Positions 47,701-59,734 of a DNA stretch of 64,000 bases are shown here, piece after piece; the stretch's first letter is position 1; each line of letters begins with the position of its first letter. A model generated the notes under the pieces. That model saw only the letters and a list, made by a program, of their open reading frames with translations, was not told the DNA's origin and did no database searches. The DNA is from Andrena cerasifolii (taxonomy: Eukaryota; Arthropoda; Insecta; Hymenoptera; Andrenidae): contig NC_135118.1 in assembly GCF_050908995.1 (NCBI RefSeq), positions 7,688,001 to 7,752,000 on the forward strand, written 5' to 3'. The translations under genes and the position numbers were made by a program.

Positions 47701-50109
47701 AAAGGGTCTTTTTCGCGAGGGGTGTGCTCACCGTGGCAGGCGTTTCGCGATGGAAATTAAGTGTAGGTACAGCGGGCTGGGAGACCCCCGCCGTAGGGGC
47801 GCGCAGCGGGTAGCCGCGCGCGTAGAGGTGGCGAGTGAACGACAGCGACGAGCTGTGAAGAAACTCGATTCTCGGGGGGAGGGGGCGATAATCGATCATA
47901 ACTAGTCGGCCCGTCACGGCGCGCCGGCGGCTAATTGATGCGCGATGAACACATCACTTAATTACTCGCGGTGGATCGGGGCTGCGTTCTCCGCACGCAA
48001 CGTACCACGCCGGTTGCTCTGCACGCGCGCAAGATGAGGCGAGGTAGCCGCGCGGTCGCGTAAATATGCACGCGTGGACGCACCTGGCCCTTCAGGGGTT
48101 GCGGGGCACAAAGTACACGCCCGAGGGCACAAAAGTCCCGCGCTGTCGTGCTTGCGTCGTCGCACCTGTGCAGGCGAACGGGCGAGCGCAACTTTGCTTA
48201 TCGGCACATGAACGTGCGCGTGGGCGTGAGCGTGCTCAATGGACCGTGCTCTCGCATTGTCGCGTCCTCTTGCGCCATTAAAACGCATGTGTGCGCGCCG
48301 GACGAGTGCGTACGGACGCGAAAACTAAATTTCCCGCGTTGCCAGGGTGGAAATTGCAGAGAGCTACCCCCAATGGTCTGAGTTAGGATTTTTTTTGGCC
48401 CCCTTCGGGCGCCCCATTCATTGTGCTTTTTACCTTTACTCTCTCTCTCTCTCTCTCCCCCTCTCTCTCACCCTCTCTCTCCTTCTCTCTCTCTCTCTTG
48501 CTCGCTTGCTCGCTCTCTCTCGCGATGGTGTCGAATAACTTTTGGCTGGCTGGAAATCCGATTCGAGCATGGCGCTGCGACTCTTTGCGGGCGGCAAGAT
48601 TCGTTCCGCGTGAGCGGCAGTCTGCGGAACATCGGTGCTGAAGGGGAGATTCGACGAAATCTCCGAAATTTTGTGCAGTTTCGCTTGGATTTTCACGCGG
48701 CGCGATGAAAACGTGTCCCTTGGTTACGCTGGTGGAGCCTGATGCTCTTACCGAATACTTTGGTTATAACGCGAGATTTCAAAAGCGCGCCAGCAGTGGA
48801 AGCACTGAATGATTTTCATGTATCATCTTCATTGACTGCGGATTACATCGGCAGAGCGAAGCAGCGAGGCAATCAATTCTGACGAAGGAAATAGCGGTGA
48901 TTACTTCGCGAAAGAATACATGTACCGTAGTAAGCTCTGGGGCAAGAATCAAAGGTTATTCTCTACCGATGACGAAAGAACAATGCTTTAGAGCGTCATA
49001 CTTAGGTATTTATCATTAGACACGGAACTACCCCTATAACTCGACGGCAATCTATTCGATCATTTCGGGCCGCGAAAATTTTGTACGATGCCATTCGAAA
49101 CACGAAATCACCTCGCTTTACCAAATAAAACTACGCCCCGCGTGTACGTGGGGGTGGAACGCGAGAAAACATTGCTTGAAAAGCAACGCCTTTGCTGAAA
49201 AGCGAAGCCGATTTGCATGCGTCACTCGATTCCCTGTTTTCCCCGCTCGCGGCTCCAGCCCCATTTACGGGGCGCAGACGTGCAACCTATAATCGACCAG
49301 CCCGTTCGACGATGTTATTGCTGTTAAACGGCCTTGGACTTCGTCGCGGTTTCGGTAATGTTGGATCGTAACGAAGTCTGAGAGCTTTCATCTCGGCCGA
49401 GGGAGTATGGTGTCGTCGATAAATACGTGTCTGTGTTCCGAATGTCTTACTTCATTTCCTGTATTCAAAATTACGGTAATGCAGTGGTGGTACAAATATG
49501 AATTCTTCTCTGGACCCCTTTGCAAGTGTAACGCAGGCTTTCAAAAGGTGTTTCGAAGCTGCTGGTTGAAGTACTTCGTACCTTCTACCGCGAATAAAGC
49601 GTAGTTAACATATTCTTTGAGAATATATTGTCATTTTCATTATTGCTTTCGTATAAATGGAATGGAAGAAATAAATAAATTTGGTGGCATTAATAAGGGA
49701 GGGTAAAGCACTCGTCACAGCGTTGGTGTAAGTTACCATTCTCAACGCATATAAATTACAGCTTGCCTACGAGTACCGACCTATGATTAACATTTCCAGC
49801 TTTCATTATCAATGATTATTAAGTAGCCTGAAATATAACGAATAAATCATAATGATTCACGGGACCCGTAATGGTAAATGAATGTCCCGCAGTACGCAGA
49901 ATGCCTCACACGAGGATATGCGTCACTTCGAGATAAGCTTAATGTAATGGACGCGTGCCCTACAAAAGTTTAACATCCCTGGATGGTTTATAGGACAGCG
50001 GTCTTTTATTCCTATCTGACGCCGCGTAGCAACGACCAATCCCGTACAAACTGGCCATTCAATACTGTACATAGCTACACGGTCCAAGATTCCAAAGCTC
50101 CCTCTAAGC
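44764..50109. other. Non-coding stretch, no gene recognised
   Basis: GC-rich and CpG-rich between 46.6 and 48.3 kb, followed by a CT microsatellite at 48439-48522. Frames up to about 123 codons at 47.5-47.9 kb have no family resemblance. No transposon ends are seen. Confidence 0.55.
48439..48522. repeat. (CT)n pyrimidine microsatellite
   Basis: About 84 bases of CT dinucleotides with a few CCC, A and GCTTG interruptions. It explains the serine/leucine-rich frames overlapping this point. Confidence 0.92.
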
Positions 50110-50835
50110 GGTTATACCTAGTCAGGCGGCCAAAAAAAGGCGAATGTTTGTGATTTTTTTTTGAAAAAGCGGAAGCATATATTTTTACAGAACTTTTTGC
50201 ACTTAAAAGAGCAACATTTAAAGAATATTTGGTAATTTTTTCGTAGAAAAATATTTACGTTTATAATAAAGTAGCAACCCACATCCAAGAAGCCTTTTTA
50301 AAAATTTGCTTCTGCGGTGAGCACTGCCATTCGGAACCAGATTATCTAAAATCAAAATACAAAAAATATTTCGTTAATATATTAATGTATCCTCAGATTA
50401 ACGAAGGGAATTTTCCGAAATATTAATTTAAAACCAAATGGCGGCTATTTAAAGCTGAAATCCTGATTTTCTTCGTGTGATTTTTGCCCGAAAATTTTTT
50501 GCGACATATTAATTTAAAACTGAATGGCGGCTATTTAAAGTTGAAATCCTGATTTTTTCCACGTGATTTTTGCTCAAAAAGATCAGTATTTTGATATTAG
50601 ATAATCTGGTTCTGAATGGCAGTGCTCACCGCAAAAACAAAATTTTAAAAAGGCTTCTTGGATGTGGGTTGTTACTTTATTATAAATTAAATATTTTTCT
50701 ACGAAAAAGTTATCAAATGTTCTTTAAATGTTGCTCTTTTAAGCGAAAAAAGTTTCGTAAATATATACGCTTCCGCTTCTTCAAAAAAAATTCACAAATA
50801 TTCGCCTCTTTTCAGCCGCCTGACTAGGTATAACC
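50110..50835. mobile_element. 726-bp foldback element with about 245-bp arms
   Basis: The left starts GGTTATACCTAGTCAGGCGG and the right is its inverted copy. Pairing continues through AAAGCGGAAGC, AAAGAGCAACATTTAAAGAA, TTTCTACGAAAAA (inverted), CCACATCCAAGAAGCC and GCGGTGAGCACTGCCATTC up to AGATTATCTAA. The spacer (about 50360-50590) holds two tandem copies of an 86-bp unit. There is no coding potential; an 85-codon frame at 50570-50827 is just the right arm read through. The target duplication is unclear because palindromic bases lie at the ends. Confidence 0.87.
50416..50587 (+). repeat. Two tandem copies of an 86-bp unit in the foldback spacer
   Basis: Copies start at 50416 and 50502. 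Shared strings include ATATTAATTTAAAAC, AATGGCGGCTATTTAAAG, TGAAATCCTGATTTT and GTGATTTTTGC, with about 85 percent identity by eye. Confidence 0.85.
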
Positions 50836-50897
50836 CCTTGAAACACCACTTCCAGTTCGATTTCCGAAGAAATCACCGCGGAAATCTCTTTTTCTCC

Positions 50898-51697
50898 TAT
50901 AGGGTAGGTGGGGCTATTACTGCGGACTTTTAAGGTAGGTTAACTTTAAAACCCTCGACACGGCGTTCGAATGAATGAAAGTTCCTCCTTCTTTTTTTAA
51001 AAGAAAAGTGGAACCTTAATAATTCCATAAAAAAATATGAGGGCGGGGTGACAAGCACAGTTAATTAAAAACACAGAGATTTGTCGATCAACGTCATTGC
51101 AGGTGTTACTGCGGACATGCATGCATTACTGCGTGTTAATTACTAACGAAATACCAGTTACTGCGCACGTATTACTGCGGTTCGCCGTCAGGCGAATCAC
51201 AACCTTAGTACAAACATCACGTCAGTGAATACGGTCGGAAGAAAGGTTAGATTGCGCTGTCGTCGGTCCGCAGTAATACATGCACATGGTGTAAAGTACT
51301 GCACCTAATACTGCGTTGAGAAATAAAAATTAAAACTAAAATGCAGGTGACTGATTTCCTGTTTTCCTGAAAAAATAACTCTCACTCTATCGAGTAATAA
51401 AGCTGCATTACAATGTATTACTGTTAATAACAAACATATAAATGTGTTTCAAGTAGATGTTCATGACGCCATATCGGGAATCGACCGAAGTTTCGCCTTG
51501 ACGAATTTCAAAATACGATAAAAGAATTAATAATAACTTTGCTGTACATATTTATTAATAATTATCTGTAACAGAGTTTAAAATAATTTTATCCAAAATT
51601 TTCAAGAGATTGTGTACTTTCCAACATTAAATATGATCTGTTTTAGAATACCCGCAGTAATCGGGGCATCCGCAGTAATACCCCCACCCACCCTATA
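50898..51697. mobile_element. 800-bp TIR element with reiterated TTACTGCGG
   Basis: The left reads TATAGGGTAGGTGGGGCTAT and then TACTGCGGA. The inverted right end reads TATAGGGTGGGTGGGGGTAT and then TACTGCGGA. The core TTACTGCG occurs about nine times in both orientations: near 50916, 51110, 51133, 51160, 51173, 51272, 51310, 51650 and 51672. The interior is non-coding. Removing the palindromic TATA ends would give GGGT termini and a TATA or TA target, which cannot be resolved from one copy. Confidence 0.78.
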
Positions 51698-54005
51698 CCA
51701 ACAGCTTCTTCTCCTATATCAGAAATTAAAACTTCGTTGCTGCGCGAAACATTCTCGGAGAAGCTAGAGGGCGAAGATTGAGACCGACAACACGACTCTC
51801 CGCGATTAATCTCGGAATGATTTGTCCGTAACGGGAGACTGTCTGTCGTCTCTCAAAGACGCTCTCCTAGAATGACGTTAAAAAGTTCTATCGGAGACTG
51901 GCGAGGTCTCTCGTTGCACAAAAGCTTCCGGTTCCTTTCGGCGGATGCATCGAGGAGCCCCTGTCTGCTCGCCATCGGCGAGAGCCACCGCAGATTTTCC
52001 CGCCCCCCCCTTGGAATTTGGGAAACCTGATTACTTAATCCGGGCTTGTTTCAGCATCGAAACCAACCGTGGAAATGAAATATTCCGAGTTACCGCGGTG
52101 CAGAGCGTTCCCCTCAACGTTCTCGCGTTAATCCAATCCCGGCTGAAAGTAATTTTAGCGGTGGACGAATTTATTCGTCCACACCGCTTTCGCATTATCG
52201 GTGAAAACACGTCTGTATCCCGGTGGTCGATGTTCCTTCTTTTTATAATCTAGGGTCTCGCCTTGCGAATATGGGGTTAACGAGACGGTCGATAACGAGC
52301 TGTTAGAGTTGCCATTCCGGGTTAATAGCGTGCAAAAGGCAGACTATTTCCAGGAAAAATTGTCTTTAAAGCTGGTGTACGAGTTACCCCCTTGATACAG
52401 ATCCGTGCCAGGACACGTACCTCAATGTTATTACTCTCTTTTCCCGGCAATCATTAAGCATCCCACCAAACTGAAATTACTTCTGCCTTTTCGAGAGGAG
52501 CTCAAATTCAATTGGGCCATTTGTTATATCACGTTTTAAAATTTCGAAATTGCGTGTTTGTTTGGTCTTTATCCGTGAAATTTTACTGGGAAAAATGGAG
52601 GTGAACCTCAAACTAGCCGGTTGAAAAACCGTTTCGTATACGATTATATTTTCTCGAATATTATTCCTATTTTTTTTTATGAGAGACATATTTCTATTAG
52701 AATTTTTCAAAGAATGAATGAGATGATATCGAGGTCTTCGATAGCACTTCCAATTACCGATATTGTTCCAACTCATAATGCTCGTTAATATTAATCAGAT
52801 GCTAATGAAGTTAATCGTGCAGTATCAGTTATAGGTACTAACTACCTCCATATTACTTCTGTGAATATAAATTTCAAGTGCAATCTCAATTTCATCAGCG
52901 TAACGAGAAGAGACATGTAAATTTCATTATTTTACTGCTGTCTCGAGGTTTAAAACGACTCGGCGTACAAATTGACCGTTAATCCACGTTTATTGCCTCT
53001 CAGTTATCGTCCGTCCCGTTTCCCAAGATCCTGATTTCGCGCGCAGCCCCGAAGGACTACCTTTTCCTTCGACTTGCTCGGAGAAGTCGCCGGCTAAGTA
53101 GCTGCTTTCCACTATAATCACGAATACGCTTCCCTCCGGGACGCATTACGTCCTGCGAGCTGAGCACCCGAGGACACTATTGTTCAATGACCGCCCTTTC
53201 GGCTCTGACAATCAGTAGCGTTACTTTCCGCACGAATTATGTGTAGACGCCCTGCAGTCACTTTTCTTTGTTATCGTCAAAGCCACGGAGCTACAAGTTT
53301 GCCGCATTTCCAGTGGCATTTCGAGAGCAAAAGTCTTCTTAACGTGAATCCTTGATAATCTGTGCTCTCTAGAAAGAAGCTACGCGGCACAAGGTAGGTA
53401 TTTGTATTCCTAATGTGCCTATCTGTTTCATTTTTTATTCCATTTGTTGCCGCGAATTGAAATATTTATAACAACGTCGATACACGGCAACTCTGTTGGA
53501 AGTTGATTCTGAAACAAGCGCTCGTCCTCGAAGCTACCGATCAGCCGCATTTGCGTTTCAAACGAGCCCCAAAGTCAGCTGCAGCGTAGCTACCCTGTAG
53601 AAACACGCTGCGCCGACGTAACTTTTGATTCACTGGCCTCCAATAATATTACTTACTCGGATCCGAGCCACACGGAGGACTCCGTTATCTAATTTCGCTC
53701 GTTCCTCTTGATACCGGCATTGTTTGATTTGGTGACCCGTTGCACTAATGTCCTGCAAACTTGTGCAGGTCCGTGCGCATTAGGTCGGTGCATATTTGTG
53801 CATCCGTTTCAGTGAGTGCCTCGTTGAAGCGCGTCGGTGGCTGTTGCATGTTGCATCCAGCGCAGTTTCTCTGCGTCACCTGCCGCTGAAATTGATTGCG
53901 GCAAGAGCATGGCGTATGCAATGCCTTGTTCGCCGGAAAAAAGAGAAATTCTATATTCAAAAGCTTCCTACCTATTTCAAGATATCCAGTACTAAAAGAT
54001 GTCGT
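51698..54005. other. Non-coding stretch, no gene recognised
   Basis: Short frames only. Moderately AT-rich at 52.5-52.9 kb. No repeats with clear ends were seen. Confidence 0.55.
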
Positions 54006-54153
54006 AGACGATAGATTTCATAGTGTATAGACGCATGATTCCTACGCGATACAGACATGGTTTTTAGGATTCTATACAATCATGTCCCTAGGGCTTTATA
54101 GATTTTAGCTTTACTGTTTTTATATTGAATTGAAGTGGGATATAGTTTCTGTA

Positions 54154-54365
54154 CGTGGGTTGCTGCAAAAGTTTCGGGAAAGCAAGTGGTTTTATTGTTT
54201 TTCAAAATATTCTCCTTTAAAATTAATGCACTTTTGCCAATTAATATTTCTTTGTGTTTTTAACGCCCTTTATCTAAAAAGTGTCAACTTTTACAATAAC
54301 GACATTATCATTTGAGTGGCAGCACTGGAAGTGATACATTCCCGAAACTTTTGCAGCAACCAAAG
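54154..54365 (-). mobile_element. Internally deleted mariner element, 212 bp
   Basis: The ends are inverted repeats sharing GGTTGCTGCAAAAGTTTCGG, flanked by TA at 54152-54153 and 54366-54367. Inside, the minus strand encodes the very C-terminus of a mariner transposase followed by a stop and a short 3' UTR. Everything between the 5' UTR and that C-terminus is lost. It sits within a degenerate minisatellite. Confidence 0.85.
54192..54242 (-). pseudogene. C-terminal tail of a mariner transposase
   Basis: The minus strand reads NWQKCINFKGEYFEKQ and then TAA. This matches the conserved mariner C-terminal pattern (W-Q-K-C-I then G-x-Y-F-E). Its position just inside the inverted repeat is where the gene normally ends. 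Only 16 of about 345 residues remain, and no start codon or catalytic residues survive. Confidence 0.85.
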
Positions 54366-54640
54366 TAGTACACGAACCTACGATTCCTACGTGTCGAACA
54401 CGGAATGTTTTATTTTCGTAAAAGGTACTCGAAACGAGAATCTACGTTTTCGTAATAGGGCAGACATCTATTATTACAGTAAAAGAGATCCTCTATTTGT
54501 ACAGAATTCAGCCGAAGATACCTATAGAGGGCGAAAATAAGCTTTTCACTGGAATCAGTATCTATGGTTTCCGCATTGAATACAGATTTACGATTTCCGT
54601 AAAGTGGAGCAGAATTTCTATAGGGCGATGCTATAGAAAT

Positions 54641-56144
54641 AGCCTCAGAAGTGGCCTCGATATAATCCCATATTTACAGTTACAATGTCCATTGAATTTC
54701 ATAAATAGAACGTGAATTCCGTTATCCTCGCTCGTTCTTTCATTCCCCTCCTAGCTTAAGCTTGTTCTCTGCTCGTCCCTCTTTCGTTGACGAGCCGTTT
54801 GCACGTCGTTCAGGCGAAGTCTTCGTGGAGAACGTAACGAGCCCTCGTGACGAGCCACGCAGCTCCTTCTCGGGCGTTATTGTTAATTTTCAAGTCGTAC
54901 CACGCCGGCCGGGGTTCGCTCTCACCGATGACGCTAAAGCGACACCGCCCCCAGCGACCCTTGGCTTCGTTTACGGTCGCAGCTTAAGTCGCCAGAGGTT
55001 TCCTCGTTATCTTTCCACGGATATGTTTACGGACCGCGCCAACTATGTATCTTTCATCTTCAACGTCCCGCGTCTTTTCGTCGCTTCTCCCCTTTGATTA
55101 ATTTCCCCGCAGAATCAAACGCAGCACGGCTGGGTTTGATTATGCCTGATTTAAATTTCACATCGCACTCGCCCTTGCACTTATAAACTGCAGATTATGT
55201 ATACCAATATCGGAGAAGAGCACCACAATCTGCTCGAGGCTCTCCTGATCTAGAAGCTTGGTTATTTGTCAGCTTCCTCTATATCCTTCCGAAAACCTCC
55301 GAAATCATCAACAAGCTCTGCACCAGCTCACCTATCAGATTCGTATCGTGATGTCCTTTAAAGCAACCTGACACGTGTCAGAGGAGGCAGAGTTATCATC
55401 GAGTGCGCACAGCGTGCAGAGCCAAACAGCTTCTTTATGGGAGCGGAGATCTCGAGCTATAGGTACACTATCATCGCGATCTCGACCCGTAGTCTGGCCC
55501 GTCTGCGGCGGAAATTGGAAAACATTGGCTATCGGTCGAAACCTCCCGACGATTTTACGAGCTCCCCCTCTCGCAGGTCGTCCAGCGTCCATCGTGGAGT
55601 GCTTATCGTGACGATATCATAGAATTCAGGGCCGATGGACCGAAACCGACGCCATCCCCCATTCGTACTTCGAATTTCACTTGAACGATAGATGCGTAAC
55701 GTTCTACAATATATTTCGGTACGACGGCGTTGTCGGAACGGAATTCAGGAAATCCGTGCACCGGCCGGTGATTTCGGGGTTGAACGGGGGTGGCCGCGGA
55801 TTTCTGCTTTGACACGGCCGCCCGCGTAATTTGTTTGGTCAATGAAAATGTAAAACAGCTGTCCGTGGAAATTGAGCGTGGAAAGCATTCTCGCGCGAGA
55901 ATAAATGCGGCGCGGCGTTCGTTTTAATTCGCTCTAATCGGCTGGAAGCGGTGGAACGAGATTTCCCGAGATTTTAATCTTGCTGGCTCCTCGACCCTCC
56001 GCTTGCTGCTGCTACGGCGAAAGGTTTAGTCTTGCACAGTGTGACTCGTTCAATTTGGATGGGATCGAAATTGAATTTTCCGTAAAGGTTGTTATTTGAC
56101 GTGACTACAGAACATTTGTCAAGACAATAGAATTTTTATATATA
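54641..56144. other. Non-coding stretch, no gene recognised
   Basis: A 111-codon frame at 54762-55097 and an 85-codon frame at 55335-55592 have no recognisable domains. No other structure is seen. Confidence 0.55.
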
Positions 56145-56704
56145 CAGTCGCATCGGAAAGTTGACACTCTTTAAAATCCCATAACTTGTTTAAAATTGGT
56201 CCAAACGACTTGAGTTTCTTTTTTTAGAAGCTAGCGGAATTAGTTTTCTAGATGACGTGTTTCGTCGTTTTTAAAAAAATTTCAACTGGTCGGAATAGCG
56301 ATGAAAAAATCGAAGGTCGTTTTTTTAAAATTTTTTTCTGAGCCTGTGATGAAAATTCAAAAAAACCGTTTGTAGATTGAAGTAACTTGTATGCATGCTG
56401 AAAATTTCATCTAAATCGGTTAACGTTGCTCTGAGCTACACACGTTTAAAGATCGCAGAATAAGGTCGAAAATCGCTGATTTCGGGAATTTCGCGATTTT
56501 CGACCTTATTCTGCGATATTTGGAAAAAATTGAGAAAAAAAACGACTATTCCAACCAGTTGAGTTTTTTTTTCAAAACGACGAAACACGTCATCTAGAAA
56601 ACTAATTCTGCTAGCATCTAAAAAAAAAACTTTAGGTCGTTTGGACCAATTTTAAAAAAGTTATGCGATTTTAAAGAGTGTCAACTTACTTTTCGATGCG
56701 AGTG
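56145..56704. mobile_element. 560-bp foldback MITE of Tc1/mariner type, TA target
   Basis: The left end reads CAGTCGCATCGGAAAG and the inverted right end CACTCGCATCGAAAAG. Both are flanked by TA (56143-56144 and 56705-56706). The arms pair through GACACTCTTTAAAAT, ATTGGTCCAAACGAC, AGTTTTCTAGATGACGTGTT and the TCAACTGGT region. The centre holds a perfect 25-bp hairpin. The TA duplication and CAGT-type start fit Tc1/mariner-related MITEs. No coding remnant is present. Confidence 0.88.
56452..56517. repeat. Perfect 25-bp hairpin at the centre of the MITE
   Basis: ATCGCAGAATAAGGTCGAAA followed by ATCGC (56452-56476) is the exact inverse of 56493-56517, with a 16-base loop. It is better conserved than the flanking arms. 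Confidence 0.9.
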
Positions 56705-59700
56705 TATGTACCTATATAAGTAATTTTGAAATATTGGTTTTCAGTGACGAAGTATACTTTAGTTATCGTTCACTTTATCGTAAGGGTACGTACCGATTGC
56801 AAAGAATAAGCGTAACGAAATGGAACGAAACTTAGTCGACTAATGTACGTATTTCACTTTAATTTTACTCAGTATTGTGTTTTCCCTGTAATTTTAGTTA
56901 CCAAGTGTTTCCTTCACATACATTTACGAGCGTAGCTCGTCGAATCGTCCGCAAATATCGTTACATCGACTAATCTGCTCGGACTGATGAAAATATAAAA
57001 CCGTCGTTCGATGGAAACGAAATCCGATTAATATTGGATATTAATTCGCGCCAGATTAATGTAGCCCCTGCGCGAGAGCCCGTTTTAATCTAATTTTAAT
57101 TGAATCGTGGTCCTTCCAATCGAGTGATACTCCTTGCCGAGTGATTTAAGCTGCGCAACAACAAGTTGTACAATTCCTTGAATGCGCGTGCACCCCGTTC
57201 CACCGACTGTTCCACTGGAACGTCAACTGCTGCGCACAGAATTCGCTACAAAGCGGCAAACAATGCACACGGGACAAAGCGAGGGAAAACTGTGAGAGAA
57301 AGAGCTTTGAAAGTCGCTGCAGAAATTGTTCAGGCCTCTGTAGCCTGAACGAGGGCAAAGCACAAAAACTACCAACGACTGCATGGTAATTCGAAAGAGA
57401 GCATCATTTAATATTCCTAATCGACTTTGCAGTCGAGTTAATCAGACCACAAAGGACGATCAATGGAAACAGGATTTCGTGGAAATTTATCGTTTTTTTT
57501 CTTCAAAACCGTCAGGAGATTCGTTAAGCAGAATATGAGATAGCAGTATGCTCTTTTCTGTTTTGTTCAATCGTAATTCTTGAAGTAAGGCCTGATCGAG
57601 CCTTGGTAGCGAGCGTGATATACTTATTTCCCTTGTAAAAAATCGTCTTTAATTAATGACAATTGTGAACTTCCAGTCTACGTTCCATTTTTCCTTTATT
57701 TTTTTCTTTAAGCATGAGAGTACAATTTCCGATGGGTTGCTGGTGCTATGGTCCGAGATCATGTTCTTGTATTCAAGAGAGACAAATAAAACCATGCGAT
57801 TCCAAGTATTTAACAAGAAAATATCGATTCCAGTGAAATAGCGGAAACTACCTGCCAATTATATGTTGACCTCTTCTACTCCCAACTTAAACAGCTTCTT
57901 CCCATCAACTTTCATTCCACATCACCTTGCTTCGCGATAATGATACGCGTCTCATCCTGCGCGTAGAGTGACCGGCAAGTCGGTCCATTTTGTTTCTCTT
58001 TGTCGGCGAGCGGTCCCAGGAGCCACTGCTCTTACGAAGTTCCATTACCGCCAAAATCTCATGAATTATGCGAGGACGCTCTCGAACTCCCGATTGTGAA
58101 AGGCCCGAGCGCAAGGACCCTGGTTCTCCAGGGGGGATTATGGGAAAAAAGAGAAAGGAAAATATGCGGCCGAGGGAAAAGAGGATCGAAAGCCCCGAGA
58201 GCCAGTGACGCGAGGATCGGGCCTACGTATCGAGTCAGGAGGGCGATCGATGCAGCCAAGTTCCCTCTGACCGGCTACCATCGACTCGGCATCGATGGGA
58301 AGCCGGGCCAATTACGGGCGATCCGCATTGCCTTGGGTATATTATCAAATGGCGTCCGAAAGTTAGCTTTTCATCTCTTCTATCTCGCGCAGTGCTACTT
58401 CTGCCAGAGCTGCAGGAAAAAGGGAGCAACGCGGAGGTGTTTTTTCACTCCGCTCCCTCGTGCCCCTCGTACCTCATTCTCCTTCTCTCGTTGCACGTGC
58501 CCCTCGTTCCCGGTTTGCCGATCTTCGTGCGAGGCAAGTTCGAAAAGCTTCGGCAGGCCGCATGGTCGGATAGTTAAACGAACATCGGAAGAAGGTGGTA
58601 AAGGAGATTGGGAAGGAGGGAAAGTTGGCCAACTTTCGGCCCGACGAGTCTAATCGTTCAAGTCCTCCTCGGTTTACCCGGGCCGAAGTCGAGGCTGATT
58701 TATGACTCGGCGAGCGAGGGGAGGAGCGGGGCTGGCTCTCTCGCTCGGTCCGCTTCACGCCGATCGATAGATCCCAGCGAATTATCAACGGCCGATTCCA
58801 AGCGGCTCTGATTGGGTCGAAGAATCTTTCGCTGGGAGTGGATGCTCGCTGCTTAAAATATCCTCGTTCGTTTTCTATTTTCCGACGATTGAAGCGTGAT
58901 CTTTCCCTCCTCTTCGGACGTCTTGGAAGCCGAATGTTCGAGGATGAATGGCGCGGCGAAGTCTTTTCAGAAAGCCCAAGGCTCCGAGACCTGCTCCCAT
59001 CCGTCCGAGTGGTGTTTTGGAAAATGATTGGCCGACGTCCGCGCGCACCGCGAGCGGGTAATTAATGAAGTTCCGTGCGCCGGTGTTGCTGGTTTATTTT
59101 AAAGTTGTCGGGGCGTTTCATGCTCGGGCTGTCGTGAAAGTGGTTCAAACTGCGGATTTCAATCTCCCGAACGTGGATTCTGATTTCCAACGGGAATCAT
59201 CCCGAGAAGGACGAGCCTTGCCTCTCGGTCTCTCAATTTACGTAACCCGCCCGGTGGCTCAGCGAGTCGTGGATATGAACAGCCGCGAGCTATTCTTCAA
59301 TCAGCTCGTCGCATCCTGCGCGGCACCAATCAATGAGAATCCCTTGGTTGAGTCGCGGTAAAAATTTTTATGGAGTATATTTCGTGGAAGACGACTTCGG
59401 TATGGAGATCGTGGGAAAATCGCGGGGCTTGAAAGAAAACGACCAAGGTATCTACCGTTTATATATTGAGTCGGTCGGGACAGAGGAATAAAAAGTGAAC
59501 TGAAATCGAGGACTTTTATAGGACCTTCCGTAGCCACTAACAATTGCTTCCAAACTCTTCTTCGCCTCAGACCACTCGCTAACGAGTTTTAACAATTTCC
59601 CCAGTCACGTATATCTTATATTGCTCCATCGTAAAACTTAAGCGACAGGCATTTGACACTTCGCACGCAGCAATCTAGCATTCGCTGAGACACGCCACGG

Positions 59701-59734
59701 TGACCGTTAAAAACAGGGGGAATTGCCTCGACGT

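Larger units (their letters stand above)
54006..54640. repeat. Degenerate AT-rich minisatellite interrupted by a mariner remnant
   Basis: On both sides of the mariner insertion the sequence is built from loosely similar 24-30 bp units containing CTA(T/C)(A/G)G or CTACG followed by a TTTCCGTA- or TTTTCGTAA-like string. Examples are GACGCATGATTCCTACGCGA, GAATCTACGTTTTCGTAA and CAGATTTACGATTTCCGTAA. Divergence is high and the limits are approximate. Confidence 0.35.

Noticed and set aside
51100..51700. Possible CRISPR-like array because of many short repeats
   Set aside because: The TTACTGCG copies are irregularly spaced, in both orientations and inside a TIR element in a eukaryotic sequence.
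58000..58653. 217-codon open frame on the plus strand
   Set aside because: It overlaps other long frames in GC-rich DNA, is compositionally biased toward arginine, serine and proline, and shows no domain or family pattern. Chance is the simpler explanation.
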